DNA of 64,000 nt from Dyadobacter sandarakinus (GTDB taxonomy: Bacteria > Bacteroidota > Bacteroidia > Cytophagales > Spirosomataceae), in assembly GCF_016894445.1 (NCBI RefSeq), contig NZ_CP056775.1, positions 2,110,001-2,174,000 on the forward strand, in the 5' to 3' direction. A program made the translations under genes and the position numbers. Positions 9,197-18,710 of this stretch are shown here, one piece after another; the first letter of the stretch is position 1; each line of letters starts with the position of its first letter. The notes below the pieces were generated by a model. That model did not search any database. It was given only the letters and a program-made list of their open reading frames with translations, and had not been told where the DNA came from.

Positions 9197-10396
9197 TCAA
9201 CGGACCAGCACTTTGAATGATTTGGCAGTTCCGTCATTCAGTACCACATTCACAAAGTACAGACCTTTGGCAACGTGGCGGATATCGAGGCCGGATGCAG
9301 GCAGTTGCTTGCTCGTATATACCGTCCTGCCATTCAGATCCGTCAGGGTCAGCTGCCGCAAATCAGAAGCATTCACACCTTTGACAAAGAGCACGTCAGA
9401 CACAGGGTTCGGAAAAATGGCGAGCTCGCCCAATCCGAAGTCCACGGAGATAATGCGGCTGTAAGCAAATGTACCATCCTGATCCACCATTTTGAGGCGG
9501 TACAGGTTGGCACCTGAGGCAGGCGCATGATCCGTATAATCATACCGCAGCTGCCCTTTTCCGGAGCCGCGCGCGTCCACTTTACCAAGCGCATTCCAGA
9601 CTTTTCCGTCTTGGCTTCGTTCTACATCATAATAGTCACTGTTAAATTCAGTTGCGGTAACCCATTGCAGGTAAGCCGATTGCTCCTGCACAGCGGCTGT
9701 GAAACTCACCAATGTCACGGGCAGCGGACCATCTGATACCGCAGCCAGGGTGTATACATTGTAACTGTCCGGTGTAAGACTGGCATTGGTAGTGATCGAG
9801 CCCGCCGATGCTGTGGTATTTCCACCCAAAACCGACGTGACATCGTAAGTGGATGGAATAATGATCCATTGACTGCCATTCCAGCCGGCGATCGTAAGCT
9901 TGGCAATGCCCCGGCCGGCAGTGAGGTTCTGCACATCGCTGGCAGCATTCCACGTCAGGGTAATCCGCGTGGTACCTGACCCATTAATATCCCAGTACTC
10001 TTTCTTGCTTACGCCACTTAGTCCCGAGCCCAGTGAGGATGTCTTGAATGGTCCGCCTGCGGGAAGTACCGCATAGTTGCCGCCTTCGGGATTACTGGTA
10101 ACCGCCACGCCGGCATCGACACCATAGTAGGCACCCGAAATATCGGATGCGGCTGCGGAAAACGGCCTGAAATTACCGTTATCACCCACCGGGAAAATGA
10201 ATGCATTATCGCCTTGCTTTTTGACATAGCCGTCGATAAACTTGCCGGTACCCAGCACGCCCGAAGTAATGGACGAACCAAAAGTAACCATACCGGCGGG
10301 TGCATTCCGGTCTGTTGAGATAGTACCCTGCGCATGTGTTTTGCCGGTGAAGCTGATAATCAGCGCGGCGAGAAGAATTGTATACCTGGTATGCAT
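9197..10396 (-). CDS. Secreted protein with T9SS type A sorting domain
   Basis: A 399-residue cell-surface protein. The signal peptide ends around residue 22 (GKTHAQ). A beta-rich N-terminal region of unknown type has repeated Gly/Ser loops and the segment EYWDINGSGTTRITLTWN. After PLPVTLVSFTA comes a fibronectin-like domain (YLQWVTATEFNSDYYDVERSQDG) typical of Bacteroidota adhesin-like proteins. The last 75 residues are a type A sorting domain (LAIFPNPVSDVLFVKG ... GLYFVNVVLNDG ... FKVLVR), which directs type IX export and attachment. It ends 1 bp from the convergent upstream gene. Its upstream region shares an 18-bp sequence with the heme cassette. The ligand or activity is unknown. Confidence 0.88.
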   Translation of the reverse strand: MHTRYTILLAALIISFTGKTHAQGTISTDRNAPAGMVTFGSSITSGVLGTGKFIDGYVKKQGDNAFIFPVGDNGNFRPFSAAASDISGAYYGVDAGVAVTSNPEGGNYAVLPAGGPFKTSSLGSGLSGVSKKEYWDINGSGTTRITLTWNAASDVQNLTAGRGIAKLTIAGWNGSQWIIIPSTYDVTSVLGGNTTASAGSITTNASLTPDSYNVYTLAAVSDGPLPVTLVSFTAAVQEQSAYLQWVTATEFNSDYYDVERSQDGKVWNALGKVDARGSGKGQLRYDYTDHAPASGANLYRLKMVDQDGTFAYSRIISVDFGLGELAIFPNPVSDVLFVKGVNASDLRQLTLTDLNGRTVYTSKQLPASGLDIRHVAKGLYFVNVVLNDGTAKSFKVLVR

Positions 10397-10443
10397 AGTT
10401 TGTGATGCCTTAAATACACTACAAATATATTAATAGTAATATC

Positions 10444-10461
10444 CAATATAACTAATTAATT
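10444..10461. repeat. 18-bp sequence shared with 8433-8450
   Basis: CAATATAACTAATTAATT occurs here exactly as at 8433-8450. Both copies lie 32-48 bp upstream of the start of a minus-strand gene (starts at 8401 and 10396) and in the same orientation. It may be a common operator or promoter part for the two units. Confidence 0.45.
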
Positions 10462-10632
10462 CTACAAAAAGTTGCGTAGCTGCCTGCCTATTTACAACAT
10501 GGACACACCCGGACTTACAAGCATAGGTTTTCCGTTAAAAAAATTTGGCCGGGACAGCCTGCAGGAAATAAGGGAAAGCTGCAACTGATCGTGTAACTTA
10601 CCACCGTGTCTTTTATAAAAGTGAACAAAAAC

Positions 10633-11226
10633 ATGGGAATAAAAACCTACATCCGCAACAATTTTCTAGCAGACATCAAACCTTACACACCCCGCTTCCT
10701 GCAGGAGCCAAATCAATCGCTCGACATCGTTTCTGCCTGGAAAGGATTGGAACTGATCATACCGGATATTATGAAGCGTTTCAACCTGAAAAATGACAAG
10801 TGCATTGAATTTGGTGTTGAGTTTGGTTTTTCGACAGTTGTTTTTGCCAATTATTTCAGTTCAGTGATTGGCGTGGATACGTTTGAGGGAGATCAGCATA
10901 CGGCCAACAAATCGGAGCATTACGAGCAGACAAGCCAGAGACTGGCGCCATATAGTAATATCAGATTGATCAAAAGCGATTACCGTGATTGGATACATAC
11001 CGACCATACCCGGTATGATCTCGCTCATGTGGATATTGTACATCATTACGACGAGACTTACGAGTGCGGACTCTGGGCAGCGCAGCACAGCAGCTGTACG
11101 TTATTTCATGATACGGAAAGTTTTCCCGAGGTAAGGCGTGCTGTGAAGGATATTGCCAGGACAACCCGGCAAAAGCTGTACAATTATCCACTCCATTATG
11201 GGTTGGGAATCCTGGTGGACCGGTAA
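10633..11226 (+). CDS. Class I SAM methyltransferase-like protein
   Basis: A 197-residue protein from the ATG at 10633; a GTG at 10606 would add nine residues. The segment KCIEFGVEFGFSTVVFANYF is a motif I (glycine-rich SAM-binding loop), and VIGVDTFEGDQHTAN supplies the acidic residue after beta 2, a pattern of the Methyltransf_24-type family often found with glycan or O-methyl modification genes. LAHVDIVHHYDETY and LFHDTESFPEVRRAV resemble the metal or substrate region of that family. It stands alone with no operon partners. The acceptor cannot be predicted, and loss of activity cannot be excluded because motif I is not canonical. Confidence 0.7.
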   Translation: MGIKTYIRNNFLADIKPYTPRFLQEPNQSLDIVSAWKGLELIIPDIMKRFNLKNDKCIEFGVEFGFSTVVFANYFSSVIGVDTFEGDQHTANKSEHYEQTSQRLAPYSNIRLIKSDYRDWIHTDHTRYDLAHVDIVHHYDETYECGLWAAQHSSCTLFHDTESFPEVRRAVKDIARTTRQKLYNYPLHYGLGILVDR

Positions 11227-11271
11227 AGTTGCATGTTCAGGCACATTCGAACTTTGAATTTTTGATCGACA

Positions 11272-12210
11272 ATGGACAAGATACCCGTAATCATCGACTG
11301 TGACCCGGGACACGATGACGCCCTCATGCTGATGCTGGCTTTCGGAAGCGGAAGGTTTGATGTGAAGGCCGTGACCACATCTGCCGGTAACCAGACCCAG
11401 GAAAAAACCGTCAACAATGCACTGAAAATACTCACGCTGATCGGTGCCGATGTGCCGGTGTACCGCGGGGCCGAAAAACCGATCTTCCGCGAACTCGTGA
11501 TCGCTGACTTTGTGCATGGAGCAACTGGGCTCGACGGGCCGTCGCTTCCGCAGCCTGCGTTCCGCGAACAATCTGAAAGTGCAGTGGAAGGCATGGTAAA
11601 AATACTGACGCGCAGCAGCGAAAAAGTAACGTTGGTACCTACCGGTCCGCTCACGAACATTGCAGCCCTGCTACTCTCCTACCCGCACCTGAAAAATAAA
11701 ATTGACCGTATTTCATTAATGGGCGGCGGAATTTTCAGGGGAAACATGACGCCACTTGCTGAGTTCAACGTGTTTTGCGATCCGGAAGCCGCGGCCATCG
11801 TTTTTCAATCGGGTGTACCCATTACCATGTGCGGGCTGGATGTGACCCACCAGGCGCTGGTTTTTCAGGAAGATATTGACGCTTTCAGAAAGCTGGGGAA
11901 TCAAACCGGCCGGGTGGTTGCCGATCTGATGGATTTCTTTTCCGTGTTCTACCGGGCTCACCGGGCCGAACTCCATGGAGGCGCTGCGCTGCACGATCCC
12001 TGTGCTATCGCGTGGCTCACGCGGCCGGAAATTTTTAAAACAAAATCATGCTATGTAGCCGTAGAAACGCACGGCTTGCTGACAAGGGGTACAACCGTGG
12101 TAGACTTTTACGATGTGCTGGGCATGAAGCCGAATGCAGAGGTAGCTTACGAGATTGACAGGGAAGCTTTTATTGAAATGATTTTCGAGGCGGTACGTAC
12201 GTTGCCGTAA
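11272..12210 (+). CDS. Nucleoside hydrolase (IunH family)
   Basis: A 312-residue inosine/uridine-preferring nucleoside hydrolase, which cleaves the N-glycosidic bond of ribonucleosides in salvage. The calcium-binding DxDxxxDD motif is at residues 9-16 (IIDCDPGHDD). Other family landmarks are TVNNALKILTLIG, VPTGPLTNIAALL, SLMGGGIFRGNMTPLAEFNVFCDPEAA and, near 240, the LHDPCAIAW segment with the C-terminal metal-binding Asp. It is cytoplasmic and full length. It ends 3 bp before the convergent efflux gene. Base preference cannot be read from the sequence. Confidence 0.93.
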   Translation: MDKIPVIIDCDPGHDDALMLMLAFGSGRFDVKAVTTSAGNQTQEKTVNNALKILTLIGADVPVYRGAEKPIFRELVIADFVHGATGLDGPSLPQPAFREQSESAVEGMVKILTRSSEKVTLVPTGPLTNIAALLLSYPHLKNKIDRISLMGGGIFRGNMTPLAEFNVFCDPEAAAIVFQSGVPITMCGLDVTHQALVFQEDIDAFRKLGNQTGRVVADLMDFFSVFYRAHRAELHGGAALHDPCAIAWLTRPEIFKTKSCYVAVETHGLLTRGTTVVDFYDVLGMKPNAEVAYEIDREAFIEMIFEAVRTLP

Positions 12211-12213
12211 ATA

Positions 12214-13446
12214 TCAGAGCAGTACCGAGACTTCGTCCTCTACCTGACGACGACTCGCCTGATGACGCACAATTACATTTCCTGCGTGCAAAATAATAAG
12301 CCCGCCGACAGAGCAGAAAGCCATCATGGCGACCATAGGCAAAGCGGTGTTGTTATGTAAAAAGCTGACAATAGCCGATATAGCCGCGCCTGCACCCATC
12401 CGCCAGCTGCCCATCAGGGCCGAAGCACTGCCGGTATGTTTCCTGAATGGGGCAAGTGAAAGCGCGGAGGCATTGGGCCCGGTAAGTCCCTGCCCCGAGA
12501 GAAACACGAACATCATACCGATCAGCGAATACAGCCCGAACCACTGGTTGTACACGCCGGTAACCAGAACCAAGCCTACGATCGTCTGGTAGCAAAGCGT
12601 AAACCGGATGATCTGCTCACTGGTAAACTTCTTCAGAAGCACATGGTTGAGCTGGGTAGAACCTATCATCGCAAATGCCAGAAATGCGAAAATCCACCCG
12701 TACTGCTGCTCAGTTACGTGGTAAATGTTCATGAAAACATCCGATGAACCTGCTATGTAGGCAAAAGGCGCTGCGGTGGCAAGTCCGCCGGCAAGGGTGT
12801 AAATCATAAACTGTGGCTGCCGGCTCACGGTAAGATACCCGTTCAGCACCGCAGCTGGCCGAAGCGAAACACTGCTGTCCGCACCCCTGCCAACAGGCAG
12901 AAAGAAGTAGATCGCGCCGATGATCAGCGAGACAATCCCGGCAAGGATGATGAAGACCCACTCCCAGGCTATGCTGGCCGTCACATACCCGCCGATCGTT
13001 GGTGCGATCATGGGTGAAACGGCGATCACCAGCGTAATCAGCGAGAATACCTCAGCCCTTTTGTCTTTATCAAACAAGTCGCTAACCAATGCCTGCGAAG
13101 CCACAAGTCCCACGCATCCTCCCATTGCCTGGAAGAAACGCATCAGAATCAAAGCTTCTACGGACGATGTCATTGCACATCCGAAAGACGCCAGTACATA
13201 CAGCGACAATCCCGCGTACAATGGTTTTTTTCTTCCAAAACGGTCGAGCAAAGGACCATAGAGCAACTGCCCGAGGCATATACCGATCAGGTAACTTGTC
13301 AGCGAGAGCTGTACTTTGTCAATGGATGTTCTGAGGTCGGACGCAATCCGGGGAAAGCCCGGCAGATACATGTCAATGGAAAACGGACTGACTGTGGCAA
13401 GTGATCCGAGGATCAGGATTATAAAGAAGTAATTTTTACGGTTCAT
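12214..13446 (-). CDS. Bcr/CflA family drug efflux transporter
   Basis: A 410-residue major facilitator protein with about 12 membrane helices. The first helix and loop carry the Bcr/CflA hallmark FSIDMYLPGFPRIASDL, and the conserved loop 2-3 motif reads GPLLDRFGRKKPLYAG. It is an inner-membrane proton antiporter probably exporting drugs or metabolites. It is monocistronic, with its start about 75 bp from a bidirectional terminator that separates it from the Lys/Ala-rich gene. The substrate is unknown. Confidence 0.9.
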   Translation of the reverse strand: MNRKNYFFIILILGSLATVSPFSIDMYLPGFPRIASDLRTSIDKVQLSLTSYLIGICLGQLLYGPLLDRFGRKKPLYAGLSLYVLASFGCAMTSSVEALILMRFFQAMGGCVGLVASQALVSDLFDKDKRAEVFSLITLVIAVSPMIAPTIGGYVTASIAWEWVFIILAGIVSLIIGAIYFFLPVGRGADSSVSLRPAAVLNGYLTVSRQPQFMIYTLAGGLATAAPFAYIAGSSDVFMNIYHVTEQQYGWIFAFLAFAMIGSTQLNHVLLKKFTSEQIIRFTLCYQTIVGLVLVTGVYNQWFGLYSLIGMMFVFLSGQGLTGPNASALSLAPFRKHTGSASALMGSWRMGAGAAISAIVSFLHNNTALPMVAMMAFCSVGGLIILHAGNVIVRHQASRRQVEDEVSVLL

Positions 13447-13535
13447 GGCGTAGAAATGCTACTCCATGTTAACGGCCCCTGATTTCCATAAAGTTCCACG
13501 CTCCTGATAAGTGCAATGTTTTCACATTATCAAAC

Positions 13536-13562
13536 AAAAATCCCGGCCTCAGCCGGGATTTT
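13536..13562. terminator. Bidirectional terminator after the Lys/Ala-rich gene
   Basis: TCCCGGC (13541-13547) pairs with GCCGGGA (13552-13558) around a four-base loop and is flanked by A and T runs, so it works on either strand. It lies 20 bp beyond the stop of the minus-strand gene 13582-13890. Confidence 0.9.
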
Positions 13563-13581
13563 GTTCAGGAGATTGCAAATC

Positions 13582-13890
13582 CTAATCGTTTACTTTCTCT
13601 TTCATGTTCTTTTTGGCTTTTTTCGCCTCTTTCTTCGTGGCGTCGTAAGCATCTTCGGTACCATCGGCTACTTTCTTAGCACCCTTTTTCGTTCCGTCCT
13701 CTACCTTATCGTAGCCTTCCCTGGTTTTTTCGCCTACTACCTTCGCATCTTTTTTCACTTCCTTGCCGGCTTTTCTACCTGCTGCTTTGGTTTCTGAAAC
13801 AGCCTGATCGGCTTTATTCTGGGTTGCATCCTGTGCAAATGCTGCCGTTGACAATCCTATCATTGCGGCCAGTACAAACAACTTTTTCAT
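13582..13890 (-). CDS. Lys/Ala-rich LEA-like periplasmic protein
   Basis: A 102-residue protein with a clear Sec signal (MKKLFVLAAMIGLSTAAFAQ) and a mature part made almost wholly of charged, helix-forming residues in degenerate 11-residue-like repeats: KAGKEVKKDAK, DKVEDGTKKGAKK, DATKKEAKKAKKN. This composition resembles LEA_4-type or YtxH-like stress proteins that are unfolded or form amphipathic helices on membranes. It has its own terminator and sits between terminators on both sides. A role in desiccation, osmotic or envelope stress is inference from composition only. Confidence 0.8.
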   Translation of the reverse strand: MKKLFVLAAMIGLSTAAFAQDATQNKADQAVSETKAAGRKAGKEVKKDAKVVGEKTREGYDKVEDGTKKGAKKVADGTEDAYDATKKEAKKAKKNMKEKVND

Positions 13891-13913
13891 AATCGGTTTT
13901 TTTCTGTTGATAA

Positions 13914-13946
13914 AAGGTCGGCAGGCATCCTATGCCCGCCGACCTT
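13914..13946 (-). terminator. Terminator after hppA
   Basis: A 15-bp stem with one mismatch (AAGGTCGGCaGGCAT with ATGCCcGCCGACCTT) and a three-base loop. On the minus strand it follows the hppA stop at 13992 and ends in TTTT, so it should end the pyrophosphatase transcript before the Lys/Ala-rich gene. Confidence 0.8.
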
Positions 13947-13991
13947 ATTTGATAAAAAACCATTCCTGAATAACCGGCCGCATCCCGGTAG

Positions 13992-16211
13992 CTACCTGAT
14001 CACCGGGAAAGTTGCCTGAGCACCGTTTGAAGAACTTTTCAACGCGGGCTGTACCTTCACCACTTCGACTTTTCCAGCGGGCATATGCCCCACTTCGCTC
14101 TTTTTTGCGCCAATGTGCGGCGCGATCACCAGCGATACAATGGACATCAGCTTGATCAGGATGTTCATGGAAGGTCCGGATGTATCTTTAAACGGATCAC
14201 CTACCGTGTCACCTGTCACCGCAGCCTTATGAGGTTCTGATTTCTTGTAAAATGTTTCTCCGTTAATGACAGCTCCCTTTTCGAAGGATTTTTTGGCATT
14301 ATCCCAGGCACCGCCGGCATTGTTCTGGAAAATCCCCATCAATACACCTGATACCGTCACCCCTGCCAGCGTACCTCCCAGCACCTCGGGCCCGAACAGG
14401 AAGCCTACGAGTACGGGAACGATCAGTGCAATGAGGCCCGGCGCTACCATTTCGCGGATAGATGCCTGCGTGGAAATCGCTACGCATTTGTCGTACTCGG
14501 GCCGGGCGGTACCTTCCATAATCCCGGGTATCTCGCGGAACTGGCGACGAACTTCCTCCACCATTTTCATGGCCGCACGACCTACTGCCGCAATCGCCAG
14601 TGAGGAGAATATGAACGGGATCATGGCACCCACAAACAGGCCGGCCAGCACATTGGCTTTATAAATATCAATGGAACTGATGCCCGATACCCCACAAAAT
14701 GCTGCGAACAGTGCCAGGGATGTCAGTGCAGCGGAGGCAATGGCAAAACCCTTGCCCGTAGCAGCAGTGGTATTTCCCACAGCGTCGAGAATGTCGGTAC
14801 GGCCCCGTACTTCTTCCGGCAAATGCGACATTTCGGCGATACCGCCCGCATTATCTGCAATCGGACCGAAAGCATCAATCGCCAGCTGCATGGCAGTGGT
14901 GGCCATCATACCGGCAGCTGCGATCGCTACGCCGTACAATCCTGCGAATTCGTAGCTGATAAAGATACCCGCTGCCAGTACCAGTGTGGGAATGACGGTA
15001 GACTCCATGCCGACCGACAATCCGCCAATGATATTGGTAGCATGACCGGTGGATGACTGATTGACGATGGACTGCACAGGTCTTTTGCCCATAGCCGTGT
15101 AATATTCCGTAACACCCGACATAATCGCACCCACCACCGAACCGAGCAAAATCGCCCAATAGACATCCATGGCTGTAAAATCAACGCCGCGGATGGTGAG
15201 CGCACCTTCGGGCAGCATCCACATGGTCAGCGGGTAGGTGACAATCAGTACAAGAATGATAGCGCCCCAGTTGCCCCGGTTGAGAGCGCCCTGCACGTCA
15301 CCCTGATCATTGCTGACACGTACCAGCAGCATACCGAGGATGGAGGCGATCAGGCCAATGCCTGCAATAACCATCGGGAGCAAAATGGGTGCGATACCAC
15401 CAAAGTTGTCTGTGCCTTGTGACACGATTTCACGGCCGAGTACCATGGTTGCCAGGATAGTAGCTACATAAGAACCAAAAAGGTCGGCGCCCATACCTGC
15501 CACGTCACCAACATTATCACCCACGTTATCAGCGATGGTAGCCGGGTTACGGGGATCATCTTCGGGAATTCCGGCTTCTACTTTACCCACGAGGTCAGCA
15601 CCAACATCCGCTGCTTTGGTATAAATCCCTCCGCCTACCCTGGCAAAAAGCGCAATAGATTCGGCACCAAGTGAAAATCCTGCCAGTACTTCGAGTACCC
15701 GCTCCATGGCCAGCCCATTGACGTCGGCACTATCGCCGATGAATGCGGAATACAGAACAATAAACAGGGTACCAAGACCGATTACCGCAAGGCTGGCAAC
15801 TCCGATTCCCATCACCGAGCCGCCGGTAAATGATACTTCCAGCGCTTTGGTCAGGCTTGTACGGGCTGCCTGTGTGGTACGTACATTGGATTTGGTCGCG
15901 ATGTTCATGCCGATGTAGCCGGCAAACGCAGATATGAATGCGCCGATCAGAAAGGATATGCCAATGAAAGCGCTTGAATTTGGAACAAGAGTACCTGAGT
16001 AGCCGAGTAAGATGCTGACGATGATCCCAAACACAATGAGTACCCGCCACTCGGCTTTTAAGAATGCAAGAGCACCGTCGGCTATGGCATCGGCGATGAC
16101 TTTCATCTCCGGACTGCCACCATCCTGCCGGATCACCCAGCTTCTTTTGAAAAACATAACCAGCAGCCCGATGACGCCCAGGGCCGGTACTAAGAAAGTA
16201 ATGTTACTCAT
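13992..16211 (-). CDS. hppA: Membrane-bound ion-pumping pyrophosphatase
   Basis: A 739-residue integral membrane inorganic pyrophosphatase with about 16 helices that couples hydrolysis of pyrophosphate to Na+ and/or H+ export across the inner membrane. The substrate site is intact: [24 protein letters not shown], here split by family convention into the [12 protein letters not shown] and [17 protein letters not shown] parts. The [13 protein letters not shown] segment has Ala where potassium-independent enzymes have Lys, so a K+-dependent class is expected. The C-terminal [21 protein letters not shown] is typical. It is a single-gene unit with a terminator downstream and a probable promoter at 16252-16281. 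The pumped ion cannot be fixed by eye. Confidence 0.96.
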   Translation of the reverse strand: MSNITFLVPALGVIGLLVMFFKRSWVIRQDGGSPEMKVIADAIADGALAFLKAEWRVLIVFGIIVSILLGYSGTLVPNSSAFIGISFLIGAFISAFAGYIGMNIATKSNVRTTQAARTSLTKALEVSFTGGSVMGIGVASLAVIGLGTLFIVLYSAFIGDSADVNGLAMERVLEVLAGFSLGAESIALFARVGGGIYTKAADVGADLVGKVEAGIPEDDPRNPATIADNVGDNVGDVAGMGADLFGSYVATILATMVLGREIVSQGTDNFGGIAPILLPMVIAGIGLIASILGMLLVRVSNDQGDVQGALNRGNWGAIILVLIVTYPLTMWMLPEGALTIRGVDFTAMDVYWAILLGSVVGAIMSGVTEYYTAMGKRPVQSIVNQSSTGHATNIIGGLSVGMESTVIPTLVLAAGIFISYEFAGLYGVAIAAAGMMATTAMQLAIDAFGPIADNAGGIAEMSHLPEEVRGRTDILDAVGNTTAATGKGFAIASAALTSLALFAAFCGVSGISSIDIYKANVLAGLFVGAMIPFIFSSLAIAAVGRAAMKMVEEVRRQFREIPGIMEGTARPEYDKCVAISTQASIREMVAPGLIALIVPVLVGFLFGPEVLGGTLAGVTVSGVLMGIFQNNAGGAWDNAKKSFEKGAVINGETFYKKSEPHKAAVTGDTVGDPFKDTSGPSMNILIKLMSIVSLVIAPHIGAKKSEVGHMPAGKVEVVKVQPALKSSSNGAQATFPVIR

Positions 16212-16251
16212 GTGCTTTTCCGATGTTTGTTAAAGGTTCTATGAATTCTCG

Positions 16252-16281
16252 TAAATATAGAGAAAGGCTCCTCACAACAAA
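16252..16281 (-). promoter_or_regulatory. Possible hppA promoter
   Basis: Read on the minus strand, TTTG (16281-16278) is followed after 18 bp by TATATTTA (16259-16252), seven of eight matches to the Bacteroidota TAnnTTTG element. It lies about 40 bp upstream of the hppA start at 16211. The spacer is one base short of the usual 19. Confidence 0.4.
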
Positions 16282-16463
16282 ATCGAAAAAGGCCATTTTT
16301 TGGCGGATTCGTATACTTTTTATAAAATTTTATAGACAAAAACCAGCCAGAATCAAGTTCCAGCAAAGCAACAGGTTGACCATCAGACACATCTGAGCGA
16401 CAATACCATCACACTCATTTATATACCTATTCGCAGAATAAATTGCAGGAAATAAATTAAGAG

Positions 16464-17636
16464 CTATGCTACGACCCGCCTTTTTGACCTGAATACGGCC
16501 ATCAGCACGTAGGAAAGGAGGAAGCCGGCAATACCAGCCGCAAAGGCCAGCAGCGTACCGCCGACAACGTATTGTACAAAGTTCAGATGAATGGACTGCA
16601 GCGTCAGGTTTCGGGCAGAAGAAGGGGCCGCGCCGGTATCGTAGAACAGCCTGCCAAACTGGTAGCTGGCAAAAATGATCATGGGTATGCAGGGAGGTAT
16701 GCTGATGTTGGCTGCGGCGAGAAACAGCACTTTGTTCATCCTGAAAAATATAGCCAGCGGAATGCCGACCAGCAACTGAAAGCCCCAGATCGGCAAAATT
16801 CCCATAAAAAAGCCGAAGCCGATGGAGAGGGCCTTGCTCAGGCTGGTCTCTCCCGGCTTTGCCGCTTCATCGCGGATCATCCGCCACAATCCTTTTTTTT
16901 TTACCGTACCCAGCATGCGCTTGGGCAGGTAGTAAAGCAGCGTCAGGGTGACGAGCCAGGTATTCAGAATACTGATGCGGGTAAAATCCCGGATCGGCCG
17001 GAAGTGCGAGACACGTTCATTTTTGTCGTAAATGACATGGATGTTGACCGGGATAATCGGCACGTCTTTCCAGGCCAGCTTGACGATAACCTCAATCTCC
17101 GTTTCAAACTTGGTTGTAAAAAGACGGGTTTTGCGCAGCGGGCCGAGCGGGTACAGCCGGAAGCCGGTCTGGGTATCAGGCAGGGTAATGCCCGTTTCAA
17201 CCTTAAACCAGAAATTAGAAAACTTGTTTCCGAAAGAGCTTCTCCCGGGAACCCCCTCCTGCTCCATATTGCGCGATCCCATGATCACCGCGCCCGGATG
17301 TGCCGCAGCTGCCTCTACAAACACGGGAATGTCCGAAGGAAGGTGCTGACCGTCAGAGTCAATCGTAATCACATTTTCATAGCCCAGGATCAGCGCTTCC
17401 TTGAACCCGCGCCGGAGGGAGTAGCCTTTTCCCCGGTTTTCGACGTTGTGAAGTACCCGTATCTTGACTCCGTAAGTGGACAAAATAAGCAGGGTACCGT
17501 CTGTCGAACCGTCGTTTACCACCACAATGTCCTGTCCGTCGGCATACTTGAGGGCTTCGTCAATTACCCTGCGGATGGTTGCCTCATTGTTATAGGTAGG
17601 TATTACAATGCAGCATTGAATGTCTTTGAGCGTCAT
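16464..17636 (-). CDS. GT2 glycosyltransferase fused to DUF2062
   Basis: A 390-residue protein. Residues 1-240 form a family 2 glycosyltransferase (CCIVIPTYNNEATIRRVI, IVVVNDGSTDGT, and the metal-binding DSDGQH in VITIDSDGQHLPSD). Residues about 265-380 are a DUF2062 membrane domain (GFGFFMGILPIWGFQLLVGIP, NISIPPCIPMIIFASY). The fold resembles dolichol-phosphate-mannose synthase-like enzymes, so it may move a sugar to a lipid carrier at the inner membrane. It is the last gene of the aryl polyene run, 70 bp after the small dehydratase. It could glycosylate the pigment or its lipid anchor; this is inferred from position. Confidence 0.88.
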   Translation of the reverse strand: MTLKDIQCCIVIPTYNNEATIRRVIDEALKYADGQDIVVVNDGSTDGTLLILSTYGVKIRVLHNVENRGKGYSLRRGFKEALILGYENVITIDSDGQHLPSDIPVFVEAAAAHPGAVIMGSRNMEQEGVPGRSSFGNKFSNFWFKVETGITLPDTQTGFRLYPLGPLRKTRLFTTKFETEIEVIVKLAWKDVPIIPVNIHVIYDKNERVSHFRPIRDFTRISILNTWLVTLTLLYYLPKRMLGTVKKKGLWRMIRDEAAKPGETSLSKALSIGFGFFMGILPIWGFQLLVGIPLAIFFRMNKVLFLAAANISIPPCIPMIIFASYQFGRLFYDTGAAPSSARNLTLQSIHLNFVQYVVGGTLLAFAAGIAGFLLSYVLMAVFRSKRRVVA

Positions 17637-17706
17637 TTGTTTAAAATCCAGATAGAAAAAAATTAAACATCATGAGTCGCGCTGAGTACTGAAAGGATAT
17701 TGGGAG

Positions 17707-18063
17707 TTACAAATAAGTTGCTTGTGCTTTGAAAAAAACTACATCGCCGCTCGAAGCCGAGGCATTCACCTGAATTTGTTCGGCAACTTTCACCTGTATG
17801 TCAAAGGTAATTTCAGGATACCTGCCCGGATCGAGCACCTCAAGAAACTTGCATGTACGCAGGTTGCTAAGCCGCACCTCCCTGGCGAGGCAGTGTTCCA
17901 GGATTTCCTTGACAATCGCAAGCTGTACGACACCGGGTGTTACGGGAGCGCCGGGAAAATGCCCCAGATAAACCGGATGTCCGGCATCCAGCCTGATCCG
18001 GGAGGTGATTTTTTCGGGCGTTGACCGGAGACCGATGATTGCGTACAGGTCATTAAGGAACAT
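17707..18063 (-). CDS. FabA/FabZ-like 3-hydroxyacyl-ACP dehydratase (ApeI type)
   Basis: A 118-residue hotdog-fold protein. HPVYLGHFPGAPVTPGVVQLAIVKEI matches the active-site region of 3-hydroxyacyl-ACP dehydratases (His in GHFPGxPVxPGV); the residue quoted first, His in AGHPVY, is typical of small ApeI-like enzymes. The expected reaction is removal of water from 3-hydroxyacyl-ACP to make the trans double bond of each polyene unit. A second, different dehydratase-like protein is at 24114, so the cluster has the usual pair. It lies between the LolA-like and GT2 genes. Confidence 0.85.
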   Translation of the reverse strand: MFLNDLYAIIGLRSTPEKITSRIRLDAGHPVYLGHFPGAPVTPGVVQLAIVKEILEHCLAREVRLSNLRTCKFLEVLDPGRYPEITFDIQVKVAEQIQVNASASSGDVVFFKAQATYL

Positions 18064-18083
18064 GAGCAGCTTATATATGGTAC

Positions 18084-18710
18084 TTACAAATTCGAAAACA
18101 GGCTATTGTCAATGGGTTCGTTAAAAACCTCATTCTGGAAGTGCATCACGCTGTGATCACCGTTTTTCTCGTAAAATGACAGCTCCTTCAAACGGGATGT
18201 CTTTTTCGAGAATACGAGTGTGATCTTTGCATAGACGTTTTTCATGCGGCGATTTGCCGGCACAAGGGTTACCATATGCTGAGCCTCGTTTTCGGCGCAT
18301 GACAATGCAAAAGCCTTGTTTTCCTGAAAATCGCCATTGACCAGCCCGATCATGAGACTTTTAATCTGATCCGCCATTCTTCCCGCCGCGCCGGTGTTCT
18401 TTTCCTTCCCGTTTTCCGCGATCCGCAGTTTATCCCCGTTGATCAGCACGACGTATTTGACGGGCAGCTTCTGCTCCCACCGCATCTTATCACTCTTCTG
18501 ATAGTAGAACAGGCCCGAAGACTGCTCCGGCGTCTTCAGTACGGAAAGAAACTTTTCCTCCGTATAGGCAGCACGGATGGAGCTGGTGGCCTGGGCTGTC
18601 TTCCTCAGCTCCTGCAAAACCTTCTCCGGATCTGCTACCGGCCGGAAATTTTGCGCCATCAAACCTGTATGGACAAACAGGCAGAGCAACAATATGCTAA
18701 TCTTGTTCAT
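18084..18710 (-). CDS. LolA-like outer-membrane lipoprotein carrier
   Basis: From the ATG at 18710 (208 residues) there is a clean Sec signal, NKISILLLCLFVHTGLMAQ. A longer frame to 18788 would place the signal internally, so it is rejected. The mature part has the LolA pattern of an open beta-barrel carrier: SSIRAAYTEEKFLSVLKTPEQSSG, GLFYYQKSDKMRWEQ, YVVLINGDKLRI and LKELSFYEKNGD. It overlaps the end of the deacetylase gene by 14 bp, suggesting coupling. LolA-like proteins are regular members of aryl polyene clusters and probably ferry the pigment lipid across the periplasm to the outer membrane. Confidence 0.87.
   Translation of the reverse strand: MNKISILLLCLFVHTGLMAQNFRPVADPEKVLQELRKTAQATSSIRAAYTEEKFLSVLKTPEQSSGLFYYQKSDKMRWEQKLPVKYVVLINGDKLRIAENGKEKNTGAAGRMADQIKSLMIGLVNGDFQENKAFALSCAENEAQHMVTLVPANRRMKNVYAKITLVFSKKTSRLKELSFYEKNGDHSVMHFQNEVFNEPIDNSLFSNL

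Noticed and set aside
16208..16390. A 60-residue minus-strand gene upstream of hppA
   Set aside because: It lies over the probable hppA promoter, overlaps the hppA start by a few bases and has no recognisable content.
17637..17645. A second CarH-type operator half (TTGTTTA) at the GT2 start
   Set aside because: Only one arm is present and A-rich AAACAA before ATG is common in this genome, so it is probably start context.
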